Notes: a model not told the origin generated them from the sequence alone. 64,000 bases of DNA from Sarocladium kiliense (GCA_030734395.1 JAUZTG010000012.1:992001-1056000), one strand, 5' to 3'; positions 1 through 11,912 are shown, counted from the stretch's first letter. Translations and numbers: made by a program.

Positions 1-2364
1 GGACGCTCCCAGTATCGAGTGGTCTATAAGATCGAGAGGAACAAGTTCCGTGGAACATCATTCCGGCACGAGGATGGGGCAGTGAGCCCATCAGTTGTCG
101 AGGTATCGGACGACCAGTGGTCTAAGCCTCGGGAAACGCCGTCTCCTGTCAGTCCAGAGAGTCCACCATTGACCATTGGGGGTGCCTCTCCATCTCGCCC
201 TCGATCTGGGCACAGGAGCAAGTCAGCTCCTGAGTTTCCCTTCCCAAAGGAGAATGAGAAGCGTTCTGAAGAAGACTTTGCCCCTCAATTCAGTCCTCGA
301 AAGCGCATCAATCACGAAGCAGAAAAGGTTCCAGTCAACGCCGATGCGACAGAAGTATCAAATCAAAAGAAAAGACGCTCGCCTCTCCAGCCCGTCCCTT
401 CGAAAAGCAATCTCAAGGAGAAGTCACGTTTTGAAGTCACCGCCCCCAAGCGGTCTCTTTCCAAGAAGCGAGGCGATCCAGGTCTTACTGTTACAACGTC
501 CGACAAGGACAAGAAGGCTAGCTTGAAGCAAGTTCTGAAGGGAAGCAGCCAGTCATTCTCCAATATGTGGAGTAAGGAAGCCCCTGTGTCAAACAAAGAG
601 ACCTCACCACCACCTCGGCCACAGTGGAAAACACCTGGAACCCGCGGTCCGGCCCCATCAACGATAGCCCGGAGCCAAGGTCCTCGGAATCTCAAGTTGC
701 CAAATCAGAGGGTAGTCAGCGGTCCTAGATCACCCCAACTGGCGGACCCGACCCCCAGGAGCTCCTCTCGAACCAGCTTTGTCTCGGTTCGCGAGCATCG
801 TCGAGATTCAGTGACTTCGCAGACAGACTCATATGTGATGGGTTCGTCCGGGCTTCGTCGGTCGGCATCACAGTCATCCCTGCACTCAGAACACACTGCT
901 TCGGGGGCACAGACTTCGTTGTATCCAGTTCCACCTAATGGTGTGAGAGGACACCGCCGTGCTGGATCTCACGTTCCAAGCCTTTACAGTCTGAGAACAA
1001 ACGACTCGCAAGCATCTCTTGTGCTGTCATCGTACTTCAAAAAGAGTGCTTACGGTACCTCAGATGCGATCAACACACTCCGGAAGGAAGGTTTTGTCGA
1101 TGGCACTTTTCCAGCGGGACATATGCTTTCAAGTATCACGCGGTACATGCGCTTCTCGTCAGCATCATACGGTTCCCATTTCCTGAAGATGACTGGAGTC
1201 TCCTCCGACATGCCTGCACAACAGTCTAACGATGAGGTTCACCAAGATGTAAGGCATTTCCTTCACCATACAGAGTCTGCAGCGGACAGCGTACTTCTGG
1301 CTTCGTTCGTAGACCCTTCTGGCGGTCCGGATTCCACTGGCTCAACGGGAAGTGGTGTGCCACTGGTGCACTATGTCTCCCTCGATCATGATGCCCAAGC
1401 GGTTGTTCTCGCATGCCGGGGTACCTTGGGCTTCGAAGACATTCTCGCCGATTTGACTTGCGACTACAACGATCTGATATGGAGGGGACGTTCGTTCCGT
1501 GTACATAAGGGGATTCATGCATCGGCAAGACGGCTCCTCGAAGGAGGCGACGGGCGTGTACTCATCACGCTGCAGGAAGCGTTGAAAGAGTTCCCAGACT
1601 ATGGCTTGGTCCTTACGGGGCACTCGCTTGGCGCTGGAGTCGCAGCTCTACTGGGCGTCATGTTGTCTGAGCCAAACCCCTATGGTGTCGGCTTTGTCAC
1701 CTCTTCTAAAGCCCTACAGAAGACCCTAAGCTTTGGTTCAACAAACTCGCATCCCGGAACAGCAGTTTCCCTCCCAACAGGCAGACGCATTCATGTATAT
1801 GCTTATGGCCCTCCAGGAGTGATGTCACTATCACTATGCAAGCTTACGAAGGGTCTGATCACGAGTATCGTTCACGGAAACGACATTGTTCCACATCTTT
1901 CTCTCGGACTCCTCCATGATTTCCAAGCTGTCGCTCTCGCACTCAAATCAGACGAGGGCCACGCCAAAGCCGAACTTCGAGTTCGCATGTGGAATGCATT
2001 CCAAGCGAACCTCGCCGAAAAGTGGCACAACAGCACCTCGCCACCCAGCAACCTTCCCTCAGACGATGAGAACTGGATGCTGCCCGCTCTGCAAGAGCTG
2101 AGGAAGAACATGTCGAGTGAAAAGCTGCTTCCACCAGGGGAGGTGTTCACGATTGAAAGCCAGAAGGTGCTGAGACGAGATGCATTCCTTAGAGACGCTG
2201 ATGATCACTTGGGTAAGCCGGCGCAGCGGATCGTATTGAAGTATGTGAGGGATGTGCCGGCGCGGTTCAACGAGGTGCGATTCGGGACGAGTATGTTGCT
2301 GGATCATACACCAGCGCGATATGAAGAGGCTTTGAAGAGGCTGAAGCTGGGGCTTGCGGAATAA
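1..2364 (+). CDS. Class-3 lipase domain protein (sn-1 diacylglycerol lipase-like), 5' partial
   Basis: The frame is open from the first base of the window, and the first apparent start (base 19) is a GTG, so the true start lies upstream and this is a 5'-truncated CDS. About the first 330 visible residues are Ser/Pro/Arg-rich and probably disordered. The catalytic domain follows, roughly residues 360-650, with the nucleophile elbow GHSLGAG near residue 535 (bases 1618-1638). Downstream is an HGNDIVPHLSLG stretch, which supplies the Asp and His that class-3 lipases place after the elbow. The family hydrolyses acyl esters of glycerolipids, usually at intracellular membranes; the specific substrate here is inferred. 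The disordered N-terminus fits the large fungal DAG-lipase-like proteins rather than small secreted lipases, and no signal peptide can be judged. It stops with TAA at 2362-2364. I see no intron in the visible part. Confidence 0.85.
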   Translation, partial: GRSQYRVVYKIERNKFRGTSFRHEDGAVSPSVVEVSDDQWSKPRETPSPVSPESPPLTIGGASPSRPRSGHRSKSAPEFPFPKENEKRSEEDFAPQFSPRKRINHEAEKVPVNADATEVSNQKKRRSPLQPVPSKSNLKEKSRFEVTAPKRSLSKKRGDPGLTVTTSDKDKKASLKQVLKGSSQSFSNMWSKEAPVSNKETSPPPRPQWKTPGTRGPAPSTIARSQGPRNLKLPNQRVVSGPRSPQLADPTPRSSSRTSFVSVREHRRDSVTSQTDSYVMGSSGLRRSASQSSLHSEHTASGAQTSLYPVPPNGVRGHRRAGSHVPSLYSLRTNDSQASLVLSSYFKKSAYGTSDAINTLRKEGFVDGTFPAGHMLSSITRYMRFSSASYGSHFLKMTGVSSDMPAQQSNDEVHQDVRHFLHHTESAADSVLLASFVDPSGGPDSTGSTGSGVPLVHYVSLDHDAQAVVLACRGTLGFEDILADLTCDYNDLIWRGRSFRVHKGIHASARRLLEGGDGRVLITLQEALKEFPDYGLVLTGHSLGAGVAALLGVMLSEPNPYGVGFVTSSKALQKTLSFGSTNSHPGTAVSLPTGRRIHVYAYGPPGVMSLSLCKLTKGLITSIVHGNDIVPHLSLGLLHDFQAVALALKSDEGHAKAELRVRMWNAFQANLAEKWHNSTSPPSNLPSDDENWMLPALQELRKNMSSEKLLPPGEVFTIESQKVLRRDAFLRDADDHLGKPAQRIVLKYVRDVPARFNEVRFGTSMLLDHTPARYEEALKRLKLGLAE

Positions 2365-2554
2365 AAGTTCGCTACAAAGAGCTGTGATCTGATGGGACGG
2401 AATGGAATGATACAGACAGACGGCAGAAACAGATACCCATGGGCTGGCGTTCACAGACTTTTTTTTATGTATTTACCAAATTAAACTATCAAACGCTAAA
2501 TCATCGTCATCATCACGACTTTCATTTTCATGCCTCTGCCCTCTCCTCATTTAT

Positions 2555-3538
2555 CTAATCAGCAGTCGTGGTCTTGATCTTGCCATCCTCATCATAGAAG
2601 ATCTCCTTGCACTTGACGGAGCGCAGGTGGTCAATGCCACCACTCAGCTCACAGTCGTGGTAAAAGAGGTAAGTTCGGCCGTTGAACTCAACAATAGAGT
2701 GGTGAGTCGTCCAGCCCAGAACCGGCTCGAGGATGCGGCCGCCGTAGGTGAAGGGACCCATTGGGCTCTTGCTGGTGCCGTAGCAGAGGAAGTGCGTGTC
2801 GCCGGTGGAATAGGAGAAGTAGTAGGTATCTCCCTTCTTGTGCAGCCAGGCGGCCTCGAAGAAGCGGCGGTCGTGGTCATCGCCGAGGATTGGTTTCTGG
2901 GTCTCGGGGTCGAGGATGACGACGTCCTGGACTTCTTCGGAGAACTGGCGCATGTCGTCGGTAAGCTTGCCGACCTTTGCGCCTTGGGCTGCGACGCCCT
3001 CGCCGCTGACCTCCTTAGGACCTTGCCAATCGGGGTCGTAGAGGTTGTTGCCCTTCTGGTAGCATTGGAGCTGGCCACCCCAGAGACCACCGAAGTAGAG
3101 GTAAGCTTGGCCATCGTCATCGACGAAGCAGGCTGGGTCAATGCTGAAGCTGCCCTTGATGGGCTCTGGGTCGGGGGTGAATGGTCCCTCGGGCTTGTCG
3201 CCAACAGCGACACCAATGCGGAAGATGCCGTCCTTATCGCGGGCAGGGAAGTAGAGGTAGTATTTGCCGTTCTTGGTCGCGCAGTCCGGAGCCCAAAGCT
3301 GCTTGGAAACCCAAGGGATGTCTTCGGTCTTGAGGACGACACCGTGGTCGGTCACCTCGCCTGGCGGTGAGAGGTTGTCGACACTGAAGACATGATAGTC
3401 GGCCATATCATACTGGTCGCCATTGTCGTTGAACTGAATGTCGGTCTCGCGATCGTGGGAGGGGTAGATGTAGACCTTGCCATTGAAGACGTGAGCCGAG
3501 GGGTCGGCGGTATAAGTGGACGTAATGAGGGGTGCCAT
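2555..3538 (-). CDS. GH43 beta-xylosidase/alpha-L-arabinofuranosidase, intracellular type
   Basis: A single-exon protein of 327 aa, starting at ATG 3538. It is a five-bladed beta-propeller glycoside hydrolase of family 43. The three catalytic acids are visible in their usual settings: Asp12 in TADPSAHV (base), Asp134 in SIDPACF (pKa modulator) and Glu228 in RFFEAAW (acid). The length matches a catalytic domain with no accessory module. There is no signal peptide, which fits the fungal subgroup thought to cleave imported xylo- or arabino-oligosaccharides inside the cell. Its 3' end faces the lipase gene convergently, with 190 bp between the stops. The long frame on the opposite strand (2627-3370) is a codon-bias shadow. 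The substrate within GH43 cannot be settled from sequence alone. Confidence 0.93.
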   Translation of the reverse strand: MAPLITSTYTADPSAHVFNGKVYIYPSHDRETDIQFNDNGDQYDMADYHVFSVDNLSPPGEVTDHGVVLKTEDIPWVSKQLWAPDCATKNGKYYLYFPARDKDGIFRIGVAVGDKPEGPFTPDPEPIKGSFSIDPACFVDDDGQAYLYFGGLWGGQLQCYQKGNNLYDPDWQGPKEVSGEGVAAQGAKVGKLTDDMRQFSEEVQDVVILDPETQKPILGDDHDRRFFEAAWLHKKGDTYYFSYSTGDTHFLCYGTSKSPMGPFTYGGRILEPVLGWTTHHSIVEFNGRTYLFYHDCELSGGIDHLRSVKCKEIFYDEDGKIKTTTAD

Positions 3539-4283
3539 GGTGACGACTTGTGAGCTTCGGGAAGATGCAATGCCAATGTTCTGGGAATATGTTCAGAAAG
3601 GCTTCTTCCCAGTAACACCGACGTAGGTGCGTCTCTGGGGGCGGCAGCTATATATGTTAGCTGCGGCAGAACCAAGAAGGGGATCGAATGTCCCCTCGTC
3701 AATGCCTTGTCCAGGTCCCCTCGTCGCAATGGGTGAAGGGCCCAGGCCCGGTACGCCGGCGAGGTGGAACCATGCGGCCAAAGGCGGGTCAAATGGTGAT
3801 TGCCTTGGCGACTAACTGCTCAATTTATCCAGTTGCTGTCGTCGGTCAACCACCACGGTCTGAAAGTATCGGCTATTTACCCGGCTCATCTCCCCACTGT
3901 GGGAAGAAAGAGCTGGTGTTTCGCATCGATGTCGTCAAGTGTGCCGCGATGCAGGGCACTGTGGGGTAGCTCGGTCTTGAGACCGGCTGGAGGGTTTTTG
4001 GCGGTTAGTTGTCGAGGCAGCGCGAGTGCATTGAGTTTCCGGCAAACGATGGGTGGCGGCTGAATGAGTATTGAGCTGCGGCACAACACAGGCTGTTCTG
4101 GTTGGAGTTGGAATGGGGACAATTGCGGAACCTGACCACAGCCCTCGGCTTGTCGCTATCAAGCATAGAGTAATCGTTCCATAGCTGCTTGTCAAGCCAT
4201 ACCGTGGCGTACTCCAGAGCCCTCGACCCTGAGAACTCGGCCGAGACGTATGTGGGGTGAGTGCGGTGCACAGGGATCCGGAT
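3539..4283. promoter_or_regulatory. GH43 upstream region with TATA-like motif
   Basis: This 745-bp gap lies between the start of the GH43 gene and the 3' end of the CCDC97-like gene. On the minus strand a TATA-like ATATATAG lies at 3649-3656, about 110 bp before the GH43 ATG. I see no convincing gene here. Short frames on both strands show no recognisable domain. Confidence 0.4.
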
Positions 4284-4977
4284 TCAAAAATCCTGAATCC
4301 CAGTATCACCATGTCGCGGTGACTTAGCAGTCTCGATCTCAGCCTCGACCGCGCTGGGCTCTTCATCGTTAAACCAGGCATCTTCGTCATCTTGGCGTGC
4401 GAGAGTATCATACTCATCATTCGCATCGACTGTTGAGTAATCAAAGTCGTCATCGCGGCCAAGCACGAATCGATCCGAAAGGAAGACATGCCACAGGTCC
4501 ATCCCATCGCTCTTATTTGTTGCCGGTCGATTCCAGTCTTGTCCAAAATCCTGGTCGGCTGACTGAGTCGATACTTGAGCACGCTGTGAGCCCGGCAGCT
4601 CTGCTAAACGACTCTCGCCGCGCAGGAGATCGGCTTCAAGGGTGCGACCATAGCCCTTGGATTTCACTTCTGCGGAACGTTCGGCAGCAGTCTGGAATCG
4701 TTTGACCAAGCGCTCATACAGGACAGGATCTGTGGGTTCGGTTTACCCCGTTAGTTGATGCGACTCTTGCGTCACCGAAGCTGTTGGTCCTATCAATGCA
4801 CTTACCTGCGAGTTCGTGCTCCTTGTTCTCGAGGTAGGAAGGGTGTCGCTGTAGATACTCACGCCTGCGATTCTGTATGTGGATTTGAGCTTGTTTGTCT
4901 GCAGATTTGGGCGGCCGAGGGACAGGCTTGTCCAGCTGAAGGGGTCCCTGATCATCCATCTGGGCTGGCGAAGACAT
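4284..4977 (-). CDS. CCDC97-like (DUF2052) coiled-coil protein
   Basis: The spliced model is complement(join(4284..4729,4806..4977)), 205 aa. The 76-nt intron has donor GTAAGT and acceptor CACAG, and the join restores an unbroken stretch reading ELADPVLYERLVKRF. The domain runs from the N-terminal NRRREYLQRHPSYLE motif through KGYGRTLEADLLRGE to the acidic DDDFDYSTVDANDEYD and DEDAWFNDEE segment, which is the signature layout of the CCDC97 C-terminal domain. In animals CCDC97 is associated with the SF3b part of the spliceosome; a similar role here is inference from family. The protein is small, charged and probably nuclear, with no membrane segment. The two open pieces seen separately are its exons. 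Confidence 0.85.
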
Positions 4978-6462
4978 CCTCGTCCAGTAAGCAAGAGGGT
5001 TTAAAGATAAGAAGCTCGGAAAAGGCTACTGTTCCGATTTCGAGGGGCTGTTGCAGGACTTAGATTGCTGTTGTGCATGGAAGAGGCAAGTTCGAAACCG
5101 ATGCCTTGTTCGCTGTGCCTCGTTGCTACCCTATACACCTCTGCCCAGCTTCCCTTCTACTTCGAAACTTTGGAAGCAGCTTTGACAATCTCGCGGTACT
5201 TTTGATGCCGTGAATCAGATGGGACTGCTCGCATTGTTCGGGCCGGAAAATTGTTAGTCAGACCAAGGCAGCGTGCATCCCTGCATCATGGCGCAGAAGA
5301 AGCAATAAAGTACGGCTTGACCTGCAGCCTGGTCGATGCTACGGACACAACTCGCCGCGCACGTTGCAGATGTTTCACACCGGTCTAGACTCTAGTGCGG
5401 ATTGACTACACCGGTGGCTTGAGAGGCTGCCCAATAATCAGGAATTGGGTTTGTTCCTGCTGGCACCAGGTCTCACAGCTTCAAGGACCCTTTGCCTTGC
5501 TGAGTTGCACATGGACCAGGGTCCCGTTTTGAGCTGGAATGCCCGTAAGCTGAGAGTCATGATGCCGCAAATAGGTCCAGAAGGACGCACAGTCAGACGC
5601 AGATGGAGAACAGTTGATTCTATCGGGCCGTGAAGTGATCACCTTATCCAGCACTGACTGACCGACCAGCGTGGTCTTGAAGACAGACGCGTTGCATTGT
5701 TGCACACCTGATGCGTAGCAGTGCAGGAAGCACCCGCTTGCGCCATGACACTGCACCAATTCATCGGCAATCAATTGGATTTTCCCTGCTGCTGGTCGTG
5801 ACGCGGAGCAAGGCCTGAATTAATCGAATCCACGCCTACAATACATGCCCAAAATGCAGGTGAGAGCACATGGGAGTTTGGGCACTGCCGAGCACAGACG
5901 CGCCTGGGCCATCGTCGATGAGAAAGCACTGGCACCCCCCATTTGGAGCCAGCGCACGAAGGATCCAAGGCACACAAGACAGTCTGCATCCTCTATGAAT
6001 GAAAGTGAACCGCGCCATACTATAAACACAGCGACCATCGTGTGCCGATGCGACCCTCATTTCTCAGCGCTGCCGCCTCGTCGTCGCCCTGCAGCTGCAG
6101 CCTTTGCCCACCCCGAAGCTTGCTTTGCCACGGCCACGCCAATTCACACCCCCCCGACGTGTCCAACACAACGGTCACCGCTCGCTATGCAGACTCGACC
6201 GTTTCCCGCATTTTCACAGCGACACGCCTGCTTTTCTTTTCGGGCTTTATTTACTCATTACCATCTGCGAATGACTACGATTATCTTCCGCTGTAGTCCA
6301 TTGCAGAGTCGTTCGTCATTACATCACCTCGGACCCATGGCGTCGCGTCCAGTTTAAGGCTCTCCTTGAGCGCATCGCCATTATCGCTGATCTCGCCCCA
6401 GATGCCAGAGAGCGACTCCCTATTATTCGCCTCGACTGCCAAAGACCACGCAGCAATCCACC
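4978..6462. other. Intergenic, SSK1 5' region
   Basis: This gap of about 1.5 kb lies between the divergent CCDC97-like and SSK1 genes. The last 400 bp before SSK1 become C/T-rich, as fungal leaders and core promoters often are. A TATA-like CTATAAAC occurs at 6019-6026, far from the start codon. Frames here are short and show no domain. I see no gene. Confidence 0.5.
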
Positions 6463-8999
6463 ATGGTCGACATTGCCTCTCGCATCCGCGCGAAGCTTTC
6501 CAGACGCCGTCATTCCTCAACCGCTCCCTCACTGGCCTCTAGCCGCAGCGTTGTCGACGAGACATCGTCTGTTACCAGCCAGAGCCAGGGCCAAAGCCTT
6601 GGCCGAAGCTGTGAGGGATCGTCGCTGGGTGAAGGTGCTCTGAGCAAGCATGGCGACCTCATTGCCTCTGCGTCTGCCCCATCGGCTCTGGATAACAGTC
6701 CAAAGGACAGTCGAATTCAAACCTCCGAGAGAACATGGAACGCCAACGACCATGACGACGAATTGGGACAATCGCAACCTCAATTGACGACGACATCCCA
6801 GCTCTCGGACACAGCTCCAGCTCCAGCTGTTGCCACCGGAAGGGGCGCCAGCTTGGACAGCAATACACCAGCCACAGCTGCCAGACCCGCTGTAGCGTCT
6901 TCAGCTGCCTCGCCCGCCAACGCTACTGCCAATACCCCTGCCGATCGAGATGCACCAGCCACTTCTCCGCCTTTGCCGCCCTCTCCCAGCGCACGCACCG
7001 CCACACCCGCTGCACCTGCTGCTGCCATCGCCGATCGTCGCCAACTTGCTTCTTCCATCGTCCAGGGCCAGCCACAGCCAACGTCTAATTTGCCCAGCAT
7101 CCACGAGGGCTCCAATCCGGCGTCACCAAACAACGGCGACCCGGCTATTCACGAAGCTTCTGAGGACGCTGGCGGTGACGGCGACGACGAGAACGAAGAC
7201 GACAGCGACAACCCCAATCGTCAAGCTGCACGCCTACGAGGTCTTGTCGACGACCCTTCGTCCCAAGGCGCTCATACGCCAAACCCGGCACCGGCACAGA
7301 CGCCTGGGTTCTTGATAAGATCTCCGACTGGATCGTCTTTACGCCCACAGACCTTATCTAGGCAACAGAGCCTTATTTCGAACAGGCATACCAGCCTCGT
7401 ACACTCCGTACTCCAACCCGCGTCTACCACAATGGGCGACGGCGTCGCGCCGTCTGATGCCCCCATGGTCATTCGCAAAATCTGGGTAAAGCGCCCGGGA
7501 GCGTCGGCGACCCTTGTGCCAATCAGAGAAGACGATCTCGTTGACGATGTTCGCGACCTGATCTTGCGCAAATATGCAAATTCCCTCGGGCGCACGTTTG
7601 ACTCTCCTGATCTAACCATACGAATCCATCCTCGTGAGCAGCAACATAGGGATCGAATTTTAGGACCCGAAGAGCATATGTGCCGGACACTGGACGCCTA
7701 TTTTCCTGGTGGCCAGACCGTTGACGAAGCTCTCATTATCGATATTCCCAGACGAACCCCCAAAGCATCACCGCGTGCTCCTCTTCACCCATACTATGCA
7801 GACGACGGCCGACCTTCCGAAGCTGGCGAGGGGTATTTCCCGCCTATTCACAGTGTTCCTTCGCCTCATCTCCCGCTTGCTGTACCAGCCACGACAGGCA
7901 GTCATAACCTCCCGCATTCCATCTCCGTCCTAGGCACCGGCCAGATCCCTCCCATCCCCTCTCCAGGCGCAACAGGCGGTAGAAGATACAGAGATCGACC
8001 GGAGCGACCTCGACTCGGCAGAACGCACACTTCCTCTCCAACAGTGCTCGCCAATGGAGCTCCCAATCCTGTGCCAGCGGCACCACCTGCGGCCAGTCAC
8101 GGTACGCAACAATATCTAACCCGACCTTCTCGGTCACGAACTCATTCGGATTCCTCAGATCAGCCAGGCCACCCGCCAGCGGCACCGCCGCTTCCTACTT
8201 CCCCGGGTCCGGAACCCATCGCGCGCACCGCGACACCACCCCTGCGCACGCAATCCCCACGGCCCGGAGCTCGGCCGAGACGAACCAAGAAGAATCCTAC
8301 AGAGCCGCAGGCCGTACAGCCAGGCGCCTTCAGCGGCGGGGTCCCGCCAATTAACGTCCTAATCGTCGAGGATAACCCCATCAACTTGAGACTCCTCGAG
8401 GCGTTCGTCAAACGCCTCAAAGTTCGCTGGCAGACTGCAATGAATGGTCGTGATGCCGTTAAAAAATGGAGATCAGGCGGCTTTCATCTGGTTCTCATGG
8501 ACATCATGCTTCCGGTCATGAATGGTCTGGAAGCTACCCGTGAAATCCGGAGATTGGAGCGCGTGAACTCGATTGGTGTCTTTTCGTCATCTCCTGGTGG
8601 GGTTCCCGATGGCCCGAAAGGCGAACTGGCGGAGCAGGACCGCTTGGAGAATCCGTCCCTGTTCAAAAGCCCCGTCATTGTGGTGGCCCTGACTGCAAGT
8701 TCGTTGCAGAGTGACAGACATGAAGCGCTAGCAGCTGGCTGCAATGACTTTTTGACCAAGGTACGGCATTCCGGATAGATTAATGATTCACAATGCTGAC
8801 ACTGACATAGCCGGTCAACTTCGTGTGGCTCGAACAAAAGGTTATGGAATGGGGTTGCATGCAAGCGCTGATCGACTTCGACGGCTGGCGCAAGTGGAAG
8901 GACTTCTCCCAGTCAGGGGACGACGAGGCCGCTAAGAAGGCGGCTTCTGCTAAGTCGAAGACAAAGAAGAATCGGTCTTCCCTCACGTCGGCTGCTTGA
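6463..8999 (+). CDS. SSK1: Response regulator SSK1 (HOG pathway)
   Basis: The model is join(6463..8760,8811..8999), 828 aa, with a 50-nt intron (donor GTACGG, acceptor ACATAG) just after CNDFLTK. Splicing restores the conserved PVNFVWLEQKVMEWGCMQAL end. Residues 1-320 are Ala/Ser/Pro-rich and probably disordered. Residues about 330-430 form the conserved fungal SSK1 segment (IRKIWVKRPGASATLVPIRE...). The receiver domain begins near residue 630 with VLIVEDNPIN; the phospho-acceptor is Asp680 in LVLMDIMLPVMNG, and the later ALTAS and K residues complete the pocket. SSK1 receives phosphate from the histidine kinase relay via Ypd1 and, when unphosphorylated, activates the SSK2-type MAPKKK of the osmotic stress pathway. 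The long insert between the alpha-4-side motifs is typical of fungal SSK1. The C-terminal tail is Lys-rich. Confidence 0.95.
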
Positions 9000-9668
9000 G
9001 TTACATTTGACGGTTTGTATCTATGCGACATCTACTGTGAAAACATGAAGGAAATATTGGGGTAGACACTGTTGCAGTGTGTCTGGGACACGGCTGGCTC
9101 TTTTGTTTTGTGTGGTTCTCGCATCAGCGGCATTGTTACTGGAGTTTCCTTGCCTTTACGACAACCCTTGCGGACTTTCTGGTGAAAAGGAAAGGGAGCT
9201 GTCCCTGGTCTTTTGTTGACGGCAACTTGAGGGGACGGGATGGGCCGATTGGCAAGGACGATGGAGGAACGACAATATGATACAGAAGTACATCACATAA
9301 TTAATTACAACGTAAACGAAGACCAAATTCGCCGCACATTCGTTCTTGGGTTTGCACACTGATTAATTTTTCCATGGGCGACAGAACGGAATTACAGAAA
9401 TAAATCCCATGTGAGGACTCGCTGCCTGTCGCTCGTGTGCTGTGTTCTGAGCGTTGGGCGGGCCGGATAATCCAGTGGGGCCGAGCCAGCTCCAAAATTT
9501 CACCAACGAGAAGTCGCGTGCTGAAGTGTCATCCATCAACCCACGACTATCCCTCGACGACTTTGGTGCTTGCAAGATTGGGCCCTGCCGCTCCTTCAGA
9601 AGCTCGCAACACCCTGAGCTATCAAGTCCTTTCCGCTTCTCGAGCGGTGAGGCACCTGCCGGCGCGTC
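9000..9668. other. Intergenic between SSK1 and mS45
   Basis: A 669-bp gap between two genes on the same strand. It should hold the SSK1 3' UTR and the mS45 promoter. Frames on both strands are shadows without domains. I see no RNA gene or repeat. Confidence 0.5.
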
Positions 9669-10827
9669 ATGGCTCCTAAACTTCGCACATCCTCCCTCTC
9701 TGTCCTCGATGTCCTCGCCAGACCAACACCGGCACAGGCCGTACGCACATTCACCACGACAAGATGTTGCGAGAAGATGACCAAGGCGCGTTATGACATG
9801 GTCCAATGGCTCAAGGGCAGGGATGGTTCTCAGCTGGCTGAGCCCTCTGGCCGCCCGAACTACATTGGTCCAATCGAGGATCAGCCATTCCCCAACAACC
9901 CCTTATTCCGGAGTCAACCGGTTCTGGACGACACAACACGTGAGCTGATCTGGCGGAAGATCATGCAGCGAGGCGAATCAATCAAGGCTGTCTCTGCCGA
10001 GATGGGTGTTGACGTTAGGCGAGTGGCTGCTGTCGTGCGGCTGAAGGAGGTTCAGAGGCAATGGGAAGCTCAGGTAAGCCATTGATCCCATGCACTTGCA
10101 GCCTTTACACTCCTTGCTTTCACATGATGAGACTATGCAAAAATTTCGATTAGTCTTGAAGACCATCCCATGGTTAGACACTGTTACTATCTCCTGACAA
10201 CAAGTCACAACTTCCTTTCTTTGCACCTGCACTACGTCCGTGGCGAGTCACGCTGACAGCATTCGCTTAACACAGGGCAAATGGTTGGCGAAACCATACG
10301 CAAAGGCGGTCATGAAGATGCTGCCCAAGACAGCTTTCACGGAGGGAGCCGAAAACACCCCTCACGAGCCGATCAACGAGATCCACGTTCACAAGCTCAC
10401 CATGCAACAACTCTTCGTCCCTGTCTCCGAATCACGACACTTCACCCGTGACGATGCTGCCAAGGCCTTCCATGAGAAGATGCTTTCCGCCGATAAGCGC
10501 TCACCGCAACCGGAGCTAATTCAGGTGGAGCGCGAGGTGCACCAAAGCAATGGCACTGTATCACGAGATGATAGGTTGGAAGTGTGGAAGGAGGAGATGC
10601 AGAAGCAGGAGGCGGAGATTGCGGAGAAGCTGGCGAAGAAGGATGCAGAGGAGGCGAAGAAGACAACGAGGGTGAAGACAGATCGGTTCGAGTTCCGGTT
10701 TAAGGAGGTCTCGGCTGATGATGTAGGTGTGGATGGTAAGTCGAGGGACGGCACGGGCTGGAGGTATGGTGTGCCGCATGAGGACCGGAAACGTGGCCAG
10801 GTCAAGATCCCTACATCAGTGCCATGA
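9669..10827 (+). CDS. Mitochondrial small ribosomal subunit protein mS45 (Bot1p/Mrps35 family)
   Basis: The model is join(9669..10073,10276..10827), 318 aa. The 202-nt intron (donor GTAAGC, acceptor AACACAG) separates RQWEAQ from GKWLAKPYAKAV. The N-terminus is Arg/Ser/Thr-rich with a likely mitochondrial presequence (TPAQAVRTFTTTRCCEK). The middle carries the family stretch FPNNPLFRSQPVL...SVSAEMGVDVRRVAAVVRLKEV-type helix-turn-helix, followed by HKLTMQQLFVPVSESRHFTRDDAAKAF. A charged coiled coil runs over about residues 230-270. This is the Bot1p family (Pfam 'eukaryotic mitochondrial regulator'), a component of the yeast mitochondrial 37S subunit required for mitochondrial translation. It converges on the phosphatase gene, with 199 bp between the stops. 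The symbol is left blank because naming differs among yeasts. Confidence 0.88.
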
Positions 10828-11026
10828 ACGCTGGCTGGTATGGATGGGAGCGAGTGCTGTATCAGCGATCTTGCATACGGTGCCTGTTGAGTCGCCTCAT
10901 TTTGTATCATATACCATTGTCCCAATACCTGTATCTATAGATGCATAATGTACTACAAGAAGATGTACTACGGAGTTTTTCTATATGCTGTTCCACCGAC
11001 TCTAGCAATATAGTAGTATAGCATGC

Positions 11027-11912
11027 TTATGGTGCCGTCTTAGTATCGGTAAAGGATGCGGAATCTACTGTCATATTCCGACGGATTTGCTCGACGTCTT
11101 GTGGTGATAGACCGCAGTGTTTGGTCACGTAGTCTTCCACTGAGCCGTAATTCTCCCTCAGCATCTGGAGACTTGCAATCATGTTCTCGGGTCTGGGGGG
11201 TGTCAGCCTGGCGGCAGAACCTGGGGGCTCTGGCTTAGAACTCATGTGCATGAACTGACCTTGCCCCGATCATACGGGTTGCCTTTGCACGGTCACCGCC
11301 GAGAGCAGGACTTTTCATCAAGTGCTCAACAAGCTCCTGTCTTCTATGGCCGAGCCCAATTTCGGTGAGGCTATACTCCTCCGCAATGATGTGATCGTCT
11401 ACGCCACAGAGAGCGAGGATTATGGCACAGATCACGCCAGTCCGGTCCTTTCCAGCCGTGCAGTGAACAAGTAGTGGTGTTGGTTCGGGAGAAGCCAAAT
11501 GCGACAGTATAGTGGCATATGGCCCTGCGGCGGCATCAAGAATGGTGCGGTATGCCTCCACGAAGCCTTCAGGCCCCTCAGCGCCGTACTGTGCAAAACG
11601 AATGGCAAGTGCCTCCGGGCCGTAATCCGTATCGTGGAAGACTGGAACGAAGACCCGCTCAGTGCCAGGGACATTATAGACAGGGGCGTTTACATGCTGC
11701 TTGATCTCGACATTGGACCGTAGGTCATAGACGTGGGTTATACCGAGGTTGGAGAGAGCGGCTTCGCCTTCAGGCGTGACTTGTGAGGGCTCGACGGAGC
11801 GGAAGACGAGGTTTGGACGGATGATACGTGATGGCGAGGACGTGGGTTGACCGCCGAGGGCGCGGAAGTTGGGGATGCCTGGGATATGTATGAAGGGCGG
11901 AGGGAGAGACAT
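11027..11912 (-). CDS. CX5R tyrosine/dual-specificity phosphatase (Y_phosphatase3/IphP-like)
   Basis: The model is complement(join(11027..11192,11260..11912)), 272 aa. The 67-nt intron (donor GTCAGT, acceptor CCCCAG) separates ATRMIGA from RPENMIASLQMLRENYG; splicing removes a false end in exon 1. The N-terminal PNFRALGG and DLRSNVE motifs and the active-site loop VHCTAGKDRTG (Cys151, Arg157) define the family, which resembles bacterial IphP-type phosphatases. The general-acid Asp is probably in the FHDTDYG region. It has no signal peptide or membrane segment, so it is probably cytosolic. The family is broad and substrates are mostly unknown, with both phosphotyrosine and phosphoinositide reported for relatives, so I do not name one. 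Confidence 0.92.

Noticed and set aside
2627..3370. 247-codon open frame opposite the GH43 gene
   Set aside because: It is Val/Ala/Glu-rich and antisense to a gene with clear catalytic residues: a codon-bias shadow.
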